The notes under the pieces were generated by a model. That model was not told the origin of the DNA and did no database searches. It saw only the letters and a program-made list of their open reading frames with translations. Below are positions 30,026 to 41,800 of a stretch of 64,000 bases of DNA, piece after piece (positions within the stretch are counted from its first letter, which is position 1; every line of letters starts with the position of its first letter). The position numbers and the translations under genes were made by a program. Source of the DNA: Asterochloris sp. CNOR1 (lineage: Eukaryota > Chlorophyta > Trebouxiophyceae > Trebouxiales > Trebouxiaceae); NCBI GenBank assembly GCA_963969365.1, contig OZ017757.1, positions 1,922,001-1,986,000 on the forward strand, written 5' to 3'.

Positions 30026-33000
30026 TCATGGACATGGACTGGGCCAGTCTTGGTGAACAGCATCGATGTCACTCAAGCCCTGCTCAGAAAGCGGTCCTTT
30101 CTGGGAAGCGTCCAGCAGCTCCTGAAGCTGGTCCAAGCTGCTTGCGCCGATGACTGCTGAAGTGATCAAGGGGTGACCCAGCACAAACCTGCATCAGCAA
30201 TGGAACCATCAGCCAGAACAGCGATCCACCTCTTTCTGAGCACCTCAAAGCAAGCTGCGGCCAGCATGCCTCAGAGCCACACAGTGCTGGGTTGGTCACC
30301 CGCCTTGAGACCAGATCCAGTTCTTGATGACTGGAATCCAACGACATTGGGCAGAACAGCCTTGCCATACACACAACATGCCACCTCAAGCAGGCAGAGG
30401 CTGGGGTACCAAACCTGAGAGCAAGCTCCAAAGGCTCAATGCCATGCTGTCTGGCGACCTTCACATAGCCCAACACAGCACGATTGCGTGCTGGTGTGGG
30501 CCCATAGCGGCCTTCCCCCTCAGCATAGCGCCCCTTGTACCTATTCAGGCGGGCTGTGGGCAGGCCCCCACCTGCCATATACTTACCCTGCAGTGCAGCA
30601 AATGCTGCTCATATGCCCAGCCCTGGCACCCAGGGCGCTGGCGATGCGGGCATAGGCCAGACATCAGCTGCGCTGCCCTGCCCACAGGCGCCCTGAGGCG
30701 CTGAAATGCTTGACAGCACTGATTGCAGTGATGCAAGCAGTGCAGTGGGCGCACACCTGAATGCCACTGCTGGCCACCATCTCTGTTACTTCAGAGGGAG
30801 GGCGGGGCGCAGGGTCATCCAGGCACCGATGTTGACAGCTGATGGCTCCTGACCTGGTCTGCAGGTGGTTTGCAGGCGCTGTGCAGGCTTCTGCTGAGTG
30901 CTGCAGGCGACAGCCTCACCGTGAGCAGCCCCATGGCCAGGGGACTGTAAGCCAGCATGCCCACTCCCTCAGCATGGCAGCACTCTGCCAGGGCAGCGTC
31001 AAAGGTCCGGCACAGCAGGCTGCAAGGGCAGAGCGCACTGTTGGCCCCGACACCGGCAGGCCTGCGCAGAGCATGCCAGGTGGCGGACGTCTGCACAGCA
31101 TCTGGTGAGGCACCAGGTTGGAGGTGCCCACCTGTAGGCATTCTGGAGGGAGACTATGGGTGCAAGCTCTGGCATGTGGCGCCCTGCACACATCAGTGGC
31201 AACTTTGTCAGCATATGAGCAGCGCTGCAGAGGCAGGAGGAGGAGAAATGTGGCAGGCGTCTGGCTGCATGACAAGCTCACTGTGCATCCTGTGCAGATG
31301 CTTGTATGAGGCCAACGACGCCACTCTGCATGTCAGCTTCGTCTCTATTGCCTTTGCTGCAACAGGGGCAGCGGTGTAGGGCAAGTCATGCACTGATCAG
31401 ATGCAACAGACATGTCGAGGGAGCAGGGGGAGGTGTCGCAATGTGCAGAGCAGGCAGGATGTGCCATATGCTGACTGTTCAGAATGCTAGGGGGCAGATC
31501 GCCACACCCAGACGCAGCAAAGCTGTCAGCTGGCAGGGGCAGCCATCGACATGTGCACAGCAGGCAGCTTCCAACACAGGCTTGTAGCTGACTCTTCGCG
31601 AAGTCCATAGAGATGGCAGGCCACCATTACAAGGATGCATCAGGACTGCAAAGCAGGTCAAGCAGCCAACATGGCCACAGTACAACAGGCGCTGCCACAG
31701 TGCGCTCGCGGTGGCTCCTGTGCAAGTCACGCACTGAGGCTGCAGAGCGTGGTCAGGCCCCAGGCTGTCTCGTTGCTGACGCCGACATGCCTCACTTTGC
31801 CTGCCTGCACAGCTGCTGTAAGGGCTGTCAGCTGCTCTTCCAGGGGCACAGCTGAGTAGGCGCGTGCTGGGTCATAGTCAGTCTCCCCAAACATGGGCAC
31901 ATACCTGCAGGAACGACAGCCAGTGAGCTGCAGCGGGTTGCTATGGGTGCTCAAGCAGCTGCCCAAGGATGGCCATGTGCAGGGCAGGGACAGGGGCACT
32001 CCGACTGCGCTGCCTGGAAGACAGCGAGCAGCATCGAGGGGAGCCAGGGCGACAGGACCTGCTGTGAGTGGTGATGCCTGCAGACCACATGCCAGGGCCC
32101 GCAGCAGCTGCTGGGTTGCTCCAGGCAGCTGCCACCTGCACCTGTGGCCGCTGGGAGCCCCTCAGGGTGGCTTGCCCCCTCTGCTGCACCCAGGCCTGCA
32201 CCTGAGGCAGTGGCATGACCTGGGCCAGTCACAGCAGCAGTCGTGGTCAGGCAGGAACCTGACCTATCAGGCCAGTGCAGCTGAATCAGGTCGATGTAAT
32301 CAGTCTGCAGGCGGTGTAGGCTGCCATCGATGGCCTCTGTGATGTTTTGGGCGTCCAGGCAGCGCGGCCCACCCCGTATCCACTGCATCTGGCCCGAGGG
32401 GCCAGCCACCTTTGTGGCAATCAGGACGTCCTCCCTGCAGCAGGTCAGGGCGTCTGTCAGTGAGTCCCCCTGCAGCAGGTCAGGGCCTGCTTTTATAAGT
32501 CTTCCTTGCCAGGTCAGGGCCTTTGTCAATGAGTCCCCATGCAGCAGGTCAGGGCCTCTTTCAATGAGTCCTCCCTGCAGCAGGCCAGGGCCAGTTGGAT
32601 CGCACAGCCAGCACTGTCAGATGCCACACAGGGCCAGGTTGCAACACATAGCCAGCACTGTGTGAAGCCACTCAAGATACCACTTATATACGGAACTGGG
32701 GCAGAACTTGCAGGCACGGTAGTCCTCCTGCAGGCACCAGAGAGTGGGCCATGCTGACAGCCACGCTCAACAGTCCCAAGCAGGGGAGGAGAGGACCATG
32801 AACAGGTAACTGCTACAGAGCAGCAGCCTGTGTCAGCAGTCCTGCTGAGGTTGCGACATGTAGGCACTATGTGACGCTTGGAATTGTGTAGGGCCACATG
32901 CGACACCCACCAACTGAAAGCATTGCCCCACACATGGGAGAGTGGTTGGTGCTGCCACCCTGCCCCACCTGCGGTGCTGCTTCAGCCAGCTGCCCACCAC

Positions 33001-33410
33001 TGCCTCTGACCTGCCTGCGTGCTCAGCTGCCTGAGGAATGGGGTACATCTCAGCAGTGTCCAGGAAATTGCAGCCAGCGTCCAAAGCAGTGCTCATCTGC
33101 TGGTGAGCCTCAGGCAAGGGGATGTCCGCCCCATAGAACATGGTGCCTGCAGGTGGGTTTGTGTAGCATGAATGCCCAGGATGCACTGAAAGCTGTTTGC
33201 AGAGTTCACCACTCGGTCCTTACCAAGACAGAGGCAAGGCACTTCTGGGCCCTGCCTTCCTAGCTGCCGACGCTCCAGAGCACATACGGGGCCAGGCAGC
33301 CAATGTACAGCTCTGATCTGACATCGGCATCGAGGGCCAAGTCTGGGCAAGCTTATTGAGGTGTGTCTCCAGTCTCCAGCACTGCTGCAAGCTAGATGCA
33401 TGTCAAGCAA
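30026..33410 (-). CDS. Aldo/keto reductase, Tas type
   Basis: NADP(H)-dependent oxidoreductase of the AKR superfamily, closest in pattern to bacterial Tas. Exons: about 33410-33224 (Arg/Ser-rich leader, then ERRQLGRQGPEVPCLCLG), 33146-32969 (TMFYGADIPLPEAHQQM, NFLDTAEMYPIPQAA), 32435-32270 (LIATKVAGPSGQMQWIRGG, DYIDLIQLHWPDR), 31904-31738 (YVPMFGETDYDPARAYSA, KVRHVGVSNETAWGL), about 31180-31143 (LAPIVSLQNAY), 31020-30921 (LLCRTFDAALAECCHAEG), 30590-30418 (GKYMAGGGLPTARLNRYKG) and 30180-30026 (FVLGHPLITSAVIGASSLDQ, ending AVHQDWPSPCP). Catalytic Asp and Tyr (DTAEMY), Lys (ATKV) and His (QLHW) are present. The long D-to-K spacing and the AVHQ end fit Tas. The leader could be a plastid or mitochondrial targeting peptide. 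The start is the first in-frame ATG and is less certain. Confidence 0.9.
32428..32610 (-). repeat. Tandem copies of an acceptor in the AKR intron
   Basis: Four to five units of about 35-60 bp on the plus strand share a core such as CCCTGCAGCAGGTCAGGGCC. They lie at about 32435, 32470, 32505, 32540 and 32575. The first is the real boundary of the exon starting EDVLIATKV; the rest are copies of the acceptor plus the first codons, including repeats of the GAGTCC and GAGGAC region. Confidence 0.75.
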
Positions 33411-33616
33411 GACTCCAGTGCCATGTCATCATTACATGCACAGCACGCCTGCTTGGCCAGTGACTATTGTGCTTGAGCCATCTTGTGTGCTTCTGCTCTC
33501 AGAGCCTTGATGAGCTGTTTTCTGAGGCCAAACGACTGGCCAACAAGATCCCAGGGAGGTCCTCGCCACCTCCCAATATTGCCAGTATCTGCTGTCTCAA
33601 GTTTGGTTGCCTCCCA

Positions 33617-33760
33617 GACGAAAGCTGCGGTCGTCCCAGGATCGTGTAATGTTCCCCTGAATTTGCACAGATGTCGGCCAAGTCGTCAACCCCAATGCCA
33701 ATGGTTGCTGCATTTCGAAGTCGGTAGTTCAATTCTACCCTTGGCCTCAAACTTTTGCAG
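33617..33760 (+). repeat. tRNA-like dispersed repeat, copy 1
   Basis: Shares an upstream module (GACGAAAGCTGCG, CGTCCCAG, ATCGTGTA) and a downstream tail (CTTGGCC then AACTTTTGC) with a second copy at 33891-34057. The core 33676-33746 (71 nt) has tRNA-like ends: a 7-bp acceptor-like stem GGCCAAG/CTTGGCC and a T-arm GGTAG-TTCAATT-CTACC. I cannot build a normal D or anticodon arm, so this is not called a functional tRNA; a tRNA-derived SINE or pseudo-tRNA fits better. Confidence 0.55.
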
Positions 33761-33890
33761 TCCCAGCAACTAAATCCTGCAGTTTTCAGTGCTTTGGCAC
33801 GGAGAAATGCCACATGTCTGCCAGACTAAAAAGGTAAACCACCCACCCTTATTTGAAAAGCCCGTGGCCATTACTTGCTGGCTTGACTCT

Positions 33891-34057
33891 CGGACGAAAG
33901 CTGCGCTCGTCCCAGCATCGTGTACTGTACATTTCTAATTGCAGAGACATCGGCCAAGTCGTCAACCTCAATTGCAAGCCCAATTGCAACGGTTGCCTAT
34001 ACGTCGACCACTTCGAAGTCGGTAGTTCAATCCTACCCTTGGCCTTCAACTTTTGCT
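33891..34057 (+). repeat. tRNA-like dispersed repeat, copy 2
   Basis: Second copy of the repeat. The core is 33952-34044 (93 nt, 22 nt longer than copy 1, with the difference in the middle). The acceptor-like stem GGCCAAG/CTTGGCC and the T-arm GGTAG-TTCAATC-CTACC pair perfectly, and the T-loop matches a pol III B-box type sequence (GTTCAATCC). Confidence 0.55.
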
Positions 34058-34929
34058 ACTGTTAGCTGCAACCCTGCCCCAGGCAGCTCAATGCTCCTTG
34101 GCTGGCACGGAACAAGGCCCCATGTCTGTGCAGACTTGGATTATTACTCCCTAGAAGAAGGGGGAGCCAGTTGCTCCACCAAAGGGCTGACACATGAGTG
34201 CACAAAGCTGACTGTGATGTTCAAAATGCACAAGCATGGTGTTTTAGACATGTGGCAAACTGATCAATTATGGCCCAATTCTCCTGTATGCATGCTAATG
34301 GTCTTTCAAAGTCAGACCTTGACTGCCTGCACTCTTTGATGCCTGAAGGGACACCAAGCTGCATTCTCGCGCCCTCCCCGAGCAGTGAGTAACCAATGTT
34401 AGCTCCTTTGGGGGTGCCTGGAAAAGCAGCTTTGCACCGTCGTGACACTGCAACCTGAAACTGGGTACAAGGCCTTCATGTGATAATAGCAAAGCATGGC
34501 CTACTTCCTTGGGTGGCCACCCAAGTCAAGCAGTGGCCACAGCCAGTACAGCACAACAAAGCAAGCGGCTGGACTGCCATGCTTTGCAGCATGGGTGCTT
34601 GATGCTTCATGAATCATGCTTGCGGCATGAGCCATGGTTTTGCCAGAGGGCCATTGCTGGAGGGGCACATGAGCTCTACCGAGGCGGGGCACAGGAAAGC
34701 CCTCGTGATCGGACCTGCAAAGTACCTTCATTGCCTAGCTGTGTCAGTTATCTTAGCTTGTGCCATGGCGATCTCCCACATGTGGTGCTTCCATGTCTTG
34801 AGCTGCGCTAGCTGCGTTTGAAGGTGCTGGGCCATTCATCTTTGAGCAGGTGAGTGGAGGCTGCCTACACAGAAACAAGCTTCAGGCTGTATGAGCTTGT
34901 ACATCCATGCAAGTACTTGTATCATGTCA
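34058..34929. other. Intergenic, no recognised gene
   Basis: Between the tRNA-like repeats and the stop codon of the zinc-knuckle gene. I see no exon with recognisable coding content on either strand. Confidence 0.4.
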
Positions 34930-37900
34930 TCAGCGCAACTTGCCAGAGGCCGCCAAGGAGCCGTTGGGCAGGGGAATGAAGGCCTGAGTGCCAAGGCCAG
35001 AGCCCGGAGGCAGGGAGTTGACCAGATGGGCATCTGACGAGCCCTGGCTGAACTGTTCAAGGCTTGACCCAGGGCCAGCAGAGTTGCTGGAGGGCGGCGA
35101 CATGATAGGCTGCCGCTGTTGCATCTCAGCATGCGCTGCAATGTGGTGCTGCTGATCCCCATGCTGCCTGGTCTGCAAAGCCCTTAGATTGGACTCAAAA
35201 GCCACCTGCAGACAAGAAGCGCTCTTTTTTTACACATGGGCTGCAATGAAGGTCTAAGGCATTGCAGTGGCTGCTAAATTCAGCTCACCCCTAGCCCCTG
35301 AGCCATGTTTGACTGCAGGGCAGTTGGCGCCGGGGACAGCTGAGCTCAACACTTGGGTCGGCCAATTTGGCCTGGGTTGCATAGTGAGCCTATGAGTGCT
35401 GCGATACACTATGGCAATGATTGCACAGCCTTTACGATTGCACACCAAAACTGGCGTGTAGGTGCCTGTGGTCAGTATGGAGCCCACCCACAGTCGGCAG
35501 CTGTGGCCAGGGGTCACGCCCTGCAATCCCGAAGCTCTCTTGCTTCAGCCATGGCGCCCCACTGCACAGCCTCCCGATAATGCTGCCTCCCAATGCAGTG
35601 CCTTCCAACCCCCAAAGGAAGAGGGCATGATGCTTAAATCTAGACCCATGTCAACCTTCAACCTGCATGGCCACCCTGTATTGCGCTGATGGAGGCAAGC
35701 TTCGCTTTGCAACGCCCTGTGGTCAGTGCATTGTACCCTGAACACTGCCACTTGGCGGCCAGGAAGGCACATGTGCTGCAGCTCTGACACACCCTGCTCA
35801 TGCCAAAGTGCCTCACCTGCACAGCCTCCCAGTACTGCTGCGTGCCAATGTGGGCCAGCCCTGATTCGTGCACGAGCGCGTCCTTGAGCCCATTCAAGAA
35901 TGCGGCATCGCCCTTGCTGACTTGCGCCTGCTGGTGGCTGTCCAGTAGCCTCCGCACATCATCCACCTGCGAGCATGAGCCAAACAGCGCTAGATTGAAT
36001 TTGCTCTGCTCAAGCAGCCTGTAGTCGGGTCACGTCAACAGAAACCTGCTGCTGCAAGCTGACAAGGTTGCTGCAGGCTGAACTGGCTTTTGTGTGCCTT
36101 TGCAGGCCAGCCAGCCCTTGAGTGAATTGAAGGCACTGCGGCAGACTGTATCATTGCAGTTGCACATACCGTGCCTATATAGTGGGCATGCGCAGTAGCA
36201 ACAGGCACATCAGCATCTGCAGCACAAGCAGAGAGCTATGCTGCAGCAGCCGCATGTGCATGAAATCGCGGCTGCACTGAGCAGGCTGCCAGGGGGTCAG
36301 GTGCTTGGCATCATCACAACACCACCACAGTCCTGCCGCACAACGCCTGGCCTTTACCTGGCTCATGTTGGGGCCGTACTGCAGCAGCATGCGCATCAGA
36401 TTTTGCAGCTGCACCGAGCAGGCCGCCAGGGTGCTGGCCACCTCGGGCGCCTCAGCACTGGATCGCTGGTGGGGAGGCGCGTATTTGGGGAGGTCTGCAT
36501 GGCCACCGCTGCTGCTGGGGGCTGCCATGTGCACCGACCCAGCCGGCTGGGAGGCTGGGACGTACCTGCAGTGTACAAGACAGTGAGAGGGCAAGCATAC
36601 GGAGCAAGCGCAATGCCTGCATGCTGCTGTGGACTGCCGACCCAGCTGGCTGCAAAGCTGGGATGTACCTGCAGTGCACATGACACTAGAAGGGTACGCA
36701 CCCTAGCAGGTGCAAACCATCACTGCTGCGGTGAAGCGTCTAGTACATCAATGTAGTGTTCTGCGGGGCTGGCACATGCCTGCAATGCCACATCCATGCC
36801 CAGCAGTTTCACAAGTCAGTCCTGGGGCACATGGGCAGTGCACTCATCAAAATGTTTTGAGGCATGCTGCAGCATAACAGCTCCTTGGCAGGTGAAGCAG
36901 CACATGCAGCGGAGGGATGGTGAGAGGCCAGCATCATGGTAGGCCGCAGCAGCGGGGACGGCCCTCCATCGCAGGTGCTGCACCACATGCAGTGCATGCT
37001 GCGTCCTTGCAGGTGTTCCCAGAGCAAGCATCAAGCCTCTGGCTGATAAGTCCGTGGCAACCTGCTGCTAGCCTCGGCCGCCGATCCCCCACGCCCCACA
37101 GGGCTCCCTGCATCTGTGGTGCCCTCAGACACCGTGAATGGTGGTGGCAGGTCTTTAGAGTGGCTTTCTGGATGCCCATTTTGGCAGTGTGCAGAGGAAG
37201 GCGCGCTGGACGCTGCTGCAATGCCGCCAGCTGAGGCTGGAGCCTTGCTGCTGGCGGGCGGCGGCCTGGGCTTCGCTGACTGGAACACGGCGGGGGCATC
37301 TGAGGGGGGTGTGGCTGGCTGAGAGGGGTCCTCCTTGACGATGCGGAGGCTGCAGGGATAGCAGCTTTGTCAGCCGCAGTGCACACCAAGCACACCAGTC
37401 ACTCGGCATGTTCCATGCCTGCTTGCCAGGCAGCTGACTGGACTGCCCTCAAGCCGGATTTTACAATGCAGCCGAGGGTGCCCACCATACTGACTGCCGC
37501 GCAATGCCACACAACTAACATGCACTGTGCCAGCGTGCTGGCCAAGCATCAACAACATTGAGCCGCGAGGCAAGCTGCCCAACAGGCGTGCAAAGAGGGT
37601 GCAGGCAATGCAATCCTGTTGATCAGCTCACTCTGGCAAGTGAGCTTTTGCAGTTCACATCAGAGAAAGGAGGCCGGCTGGTCACCCTGAGCAACAAGGG
37701 TACTCACTTGCCGCTGGCATCCCTGATGACCACAGTACTGGCCCCAGAGCTGGCAGTGGAAAGGGGCTTGGTGGAGCCTTCTTGTTGGGGGCCCTTCTTC
37801 ACTTTGGGGCAGAACTGCCGTGCATGACCCTTTCTCCCGCACTTGAAGCATTTCATCTTAGGACAGAGGAACCTGCACAGCAGCCACAAGGATCAACAGT

Positions 37901-38533
37901 GCCCAATGGATGTGACAGGCATCGCAGAATCAGCAGGATCCCGGTCAGTGCCAGGAGAGGCAGGATCCAGGAAAGACTGCCCTGGTGTCTAATGTTCAAA
38001 CAGCAGCTGCTGGACACTGACTAGGCCACTAGTGATGACGAAGCTTGCGTCACTCTCAGCAGATAACAGGGGTCGTGTGTGAAATCCTGAGACATTGAGC
38101 TCCAGGCCACCAGACGGGCAGCTGCTGCTTGCCTGATATGACCAAGCTCGCCGCACTCACGGCACTCATGGTCACGGTACTGCTTGCGGGCCTCTTTAAG
38201 CTCTGGCGGGTCGTCAGGAAACATGTCAACATTCAGGTCGCCTGCAGGGCTGTGAGCTGATGCTGACCTGCTCCTCTCAATGTGCCCATCGCCTCCTACA
38301 GTGCAGACTGCCTCTTCAGCGCAGCAACTTTGGCAGACAAAAGGTGTGGCACCAATGAGCTGGTGATCTTCTGCAATTGTGTGCTTTGAAGGCATGTGCA
38401 TCTCATGTGCTAGACAAATCAGCTGCCAGCAATGACAGGGCAAAGCCCTGTGCACTATCACCTGCTGGCAGCTGGGGAAAGCCTGGGGGTGCGTCACTGT
38501 CTGCCATCGCAAATGCTGAGCACTGATCCGCAA
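34930..38533 (-). CDS. Double CCHC zinc-knuckle protein
   Basis: Probable RNA-binding protein. The N-terminal exon (to about 38128) ends ARKQYRDHECRECGELGHIR, and the next exon (37873-37706) continues FLCPKMKCFKCGRKGHARQF then CPK. Together they make two complete C-x2-C-x4-H-x4-C knuckles, the first split by an intron between its His and last Cys. That intron has a GC donor (ATCAG then GCAAGC). Then follow a Pro/Ala/Ser-rich region (about 37349-37060), an exon 36565-36356 (RYVPASQPAGSVHMAAPSSS, NLMRMLLQYGPNMSQ), 35969-35819 (VDDVRRLLDSHQQAQVSKGD) and the last exon 35205-34930 (Gln/Ser-rich, ending LPNGSLAASGKLR). The tail has no domain I recognise. ATG at 38533 is the first in-frame start; an internal ATG (near 38394 or 38244) may be the real one. 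Confidence 0.7.
36610..36690 (-). repeat. Pseudo-exon copy in the zinc-knuckle gene
   Basis: Minus-strand RYIPALQPAGSAVHSS here parallels RYVPASQPAGSVHMAAP at the start of the real exon (36565), each right after CTGCAG. The copy is about 105 bp upstream of the exon. A GTGTACAAGACAGTGAGAG-type segment next to both supports a tandem unit. Confidence 0.75.
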
Positions 38534-38830
38534 GGTGCAAGGCCCTGGAAATGGGAGGATTTGGCAGTCCTACAGTTGATGGCGCCCTCTCACAATGGCT
38601 GTGCTATCAGGGCCTGGCCCGTGAGATCAGAGCTCTCCCTGGAATGCAACAATCAACGGCAAGGAGCAAAGGAGCAGGAAAACCTGCAGCGTTCCGGCGC
38701 CGTGAGCAAACTCTGTTTCAGTATCTTGGGTTCAGCTGCACTCCCCCCGTGTCATCTTGCAGGAATCCACTCAGTCAGTGCTTGAATCATGTGTGCTTCA
38801 TGCTTCCGTTCACTCAGGCAGGGGCTAGCG

Positions 38831-41800
38831 TTAGGTGAAGCATGGTTGCTTGCCATCAGCCTTCCTCAGCTGCTCTGCAGCTAAGATCACTGATGCAATA
38901 GTCTCAAAGGCTGCCGGTTGCACCAGTAGACGCCGTCCCATCAAGAGGGCCCGCCGCTCGCAAATCGCCCTGCATGAGGAATGAATTGACTCGTGTCGAA
39001 CTCAGAAAGACTCCCGCACATTGGCACTCGCTGCACACCTGATGTCTGGATCAGAGATCTGCTGGAAGTCCTCAATGTGGGCAATGCCCACAATTCTCCT
39101 GAGCATGACAGCGCCACCGAACTTTAGGGAGTCCTGCAAGAGCTGGGCCATGAAGGCCTGCTGTGCAGCCTGCACAAGGGAGTCAATTTCCGAGGGCATC
39201 TTCATTTCAAATGCAGGCCTGCTGCCTAGGATGCTGGGAAAGCAAGCGCCCCCTCCAGCGCAGGCAGCAAACGGCCTGAGACAGCAGCGAAGCAGAAGCT
39301 AGTACAAGTGCGGGCTGGGTAGCAGATGAATGGCCTTTACAGGCGCACCTTCTTGGCTTTAGGACCCAAGGGGGCATCTGGGCCAAACAAGCAGCCGGGG
39401 TACAGGTCACCGCCGTCCTTGTGGCCATCCCAAAGCTCCAGAAATTTGGCTTTGAAGAGATTCCAGACATCCTCAGTGCTCTGTACGGCAGCACACCATT
39501 GCACATGCAGGTGCAGCACCAACTCACAAAGCACCACCTGTCTTTTGGGCAGACGGGAGACGAGTGACTGTCACGCTTGCTTGGCCTTTGCCTTTGTGAC
39601 TATGAGTGCATGTGCTAGACCGAGTGCAGCGTAAATTTCTCGGGTGCAAAGTGGGGCAGACTGTTGAAGTACCAGTGGCTTCACCATGCCATCTCTTGCA
39701 CAGGATGCAGCAGGCAGTGGCTTGATCTTCAGCCAGGCCAGATTGTGTTCAACAATAACACTTACCTGGAGCAGCCACTGCCGCTGCTGGGACCGCTTCT
39801 CTCTCTCTGAACAGTGCCCGTCCAGAGCAAAAAAGGCCAACAGCAGGTTGGCCAGGAACTTGCCGACGTCAAAGGCTATGGGCCCATACACAGCAAACTC
39901 CGCGTCGATGGCGTAAGTGGTGTCCTGCGTGACCATTAGGCTGCCGGTGTGCATGTCGCCATGCAGCAGCGCCTGGGCTTCTGTGATGAATTTGGCCTGC
40001 AGACACACAAACATGGACAGTTGATCTGGGTATGTGACGTGAGGGCGCGCTCCTCTGTGCTGTGATGCTATTTCCGGGAGATGTCAGCTTGTGTGCATGT
40101 CACTGTGCAGCAGCGCCTCAATCTTTGTAATACTTAGCCTGCAGGCATGCCAGCGAACATCTGATCTGAGTGCGTGATGTGAGTATGTGCTGGCGGACAG
40201 CGCCCCCTGAGCCTCTTCGACGTGACTTGCCCCAGACACGCACCTGCACATAGCTGATTTGAGCATGTGATGTGGATGCATGTAGCTCAACAGCACCGTC
40301 TGGGCCTCTCATAAGTGACCCTGCCTGCCGGAGTTGCGGCTCGTGCTCCCTCATTGTGCAGCAGCGCCTCGGGACTAGTGGTGAACTCAACCTGCAGGCA
40401 TGCACAGCAGCCATCATGGCAGGGGGCCCTCCAGGTGTTTCCTTGATTGTGATGTACAGGCGGAACTGTTAGAGGCAGCTCTTATAATACAGGCCCCTAG
40501 TTGGTGGCGCCACCGCCACACACACAGCCCAAGAATTAATGCCAGGGCTGTGGCCATGAGGACTACTGGCAACTCCAATCCCTCAGGCGCTCCTCAAGCC
40601 TTACTGCCGGGGTTGTGCATCTGCAAAGCATGGCTGGTTGGCAATTCAGCAAGCACCTGCAATGGCAGCATGCAGGCCCTGCTTTTGAACAGCCCAAACC
40701 CCATAAATGCAACCTGGCAGTAGAGGGGAGCCAGCAAGAGAGACACTGAGGCCTCTCCACGCACCTTGAGCTCTGAGACAGCCACCTTGGCTTCCACATC
40801 TGTGTACAGCCCCTGTGCATCGTCGTCCAGCTGTGGGCTGGTGTGCTTGTTGACAGCTGCTGCATAGAAGGGGTCCATGAAGATCACTTGCTCCGTGAGG
40901 CGGCACATCTCCCCATTTCTGAAGTGGTCTGCCAGCTGCCTGCAGGCAACGAAAAGCGCATGAACGCCAGATGCTGAGCAGGACTGGACAAGCCAAAGGG
41001 GCTGTGCAGCGAAATGCGGACGTTCAGGCTGCTGAAGCATAGGCTGTGTGTGTCTTCAGCAGCAGAGAGCTTGACCTGCAGGCTCAAGTGCTGATGAACA
41101 TGATGGCAGTTGCCCAGGCAGATATTCAGAGCATTTGGCTCATGCTGTGCAGCAGATGCAGCTCACCTGTACATGGTGGAGTCCAGTGCAATCAGGCTGG
41201 TTTTGAAAAGAGTTTGCGCTAGGAAAGTGGAGATGTGTTCCGCCAGCTTGGGGTAAATGGCTCCTTGCACAATGGCCTGCACTGGCGGGGGAGTTGCAGA
41301 TTGTGAGACGTGTCACCTGGCCTGCAGAGCCAGTGATGGCTGGCATAGGAGCTCTGCATACTGGCCTGCACCATGATGGCTTGCAGTGTCAGGAAAGGGT
41401 GTCTGTGGGTTGCGTCACTTAGCTCTCACAGACATCCTGACGTCCTGATGGTGTTTGCATGATCTGAGATAGCCCCTTTGAGTGTCTGGAAATCCAGATA
41501 CCCAAGTCTGGCTGCTGCTTCTCTTGAGCAACAACTTAAATCAAAAACTTTGCAGGGCCCAGACTCCCAGCCCCAGGTACAGGAGCTGAGACTCGACGCC
41601 ATGCGTTTCACCTTTCGCAAAATCATGTGGGGGGGCGCCAGGTACTGCATGACTATCAGGGCGTACTGCTGGTCATAGTGGTACACTTCTGGCACGTGCT
41701 GCGGGCACAGCTCAGCCTCCTGGCGCAGGGCATCCACCTCATACTGCACTCGCTCCTGCACAGCACAGGTCACCTTGACAACAGACGCATGCAGACGCGC

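Noticed and set aside
29845-30072. Minus-strand 75-codon frame (MTSMLFTKTGPVHVHD...)
   Set aside because: It overlaps the last AKR exon in another frame and runs into its 3' region; there is no splice or homology support.
33467-33649. Plus-strand SLDELFSEAKRLANKIPG segment
   Set aside because: It looks coding and follows a CTCAG, but no neighbouring exon could be joined to it and it runs into the tRNA-like repeat; left unannotated.
33676-34044. Functional tRNA genes
   Set aside because: The acceptor stem and T-arm fit, but no proper D-arm or anticodon arm can be drawn in either copy.
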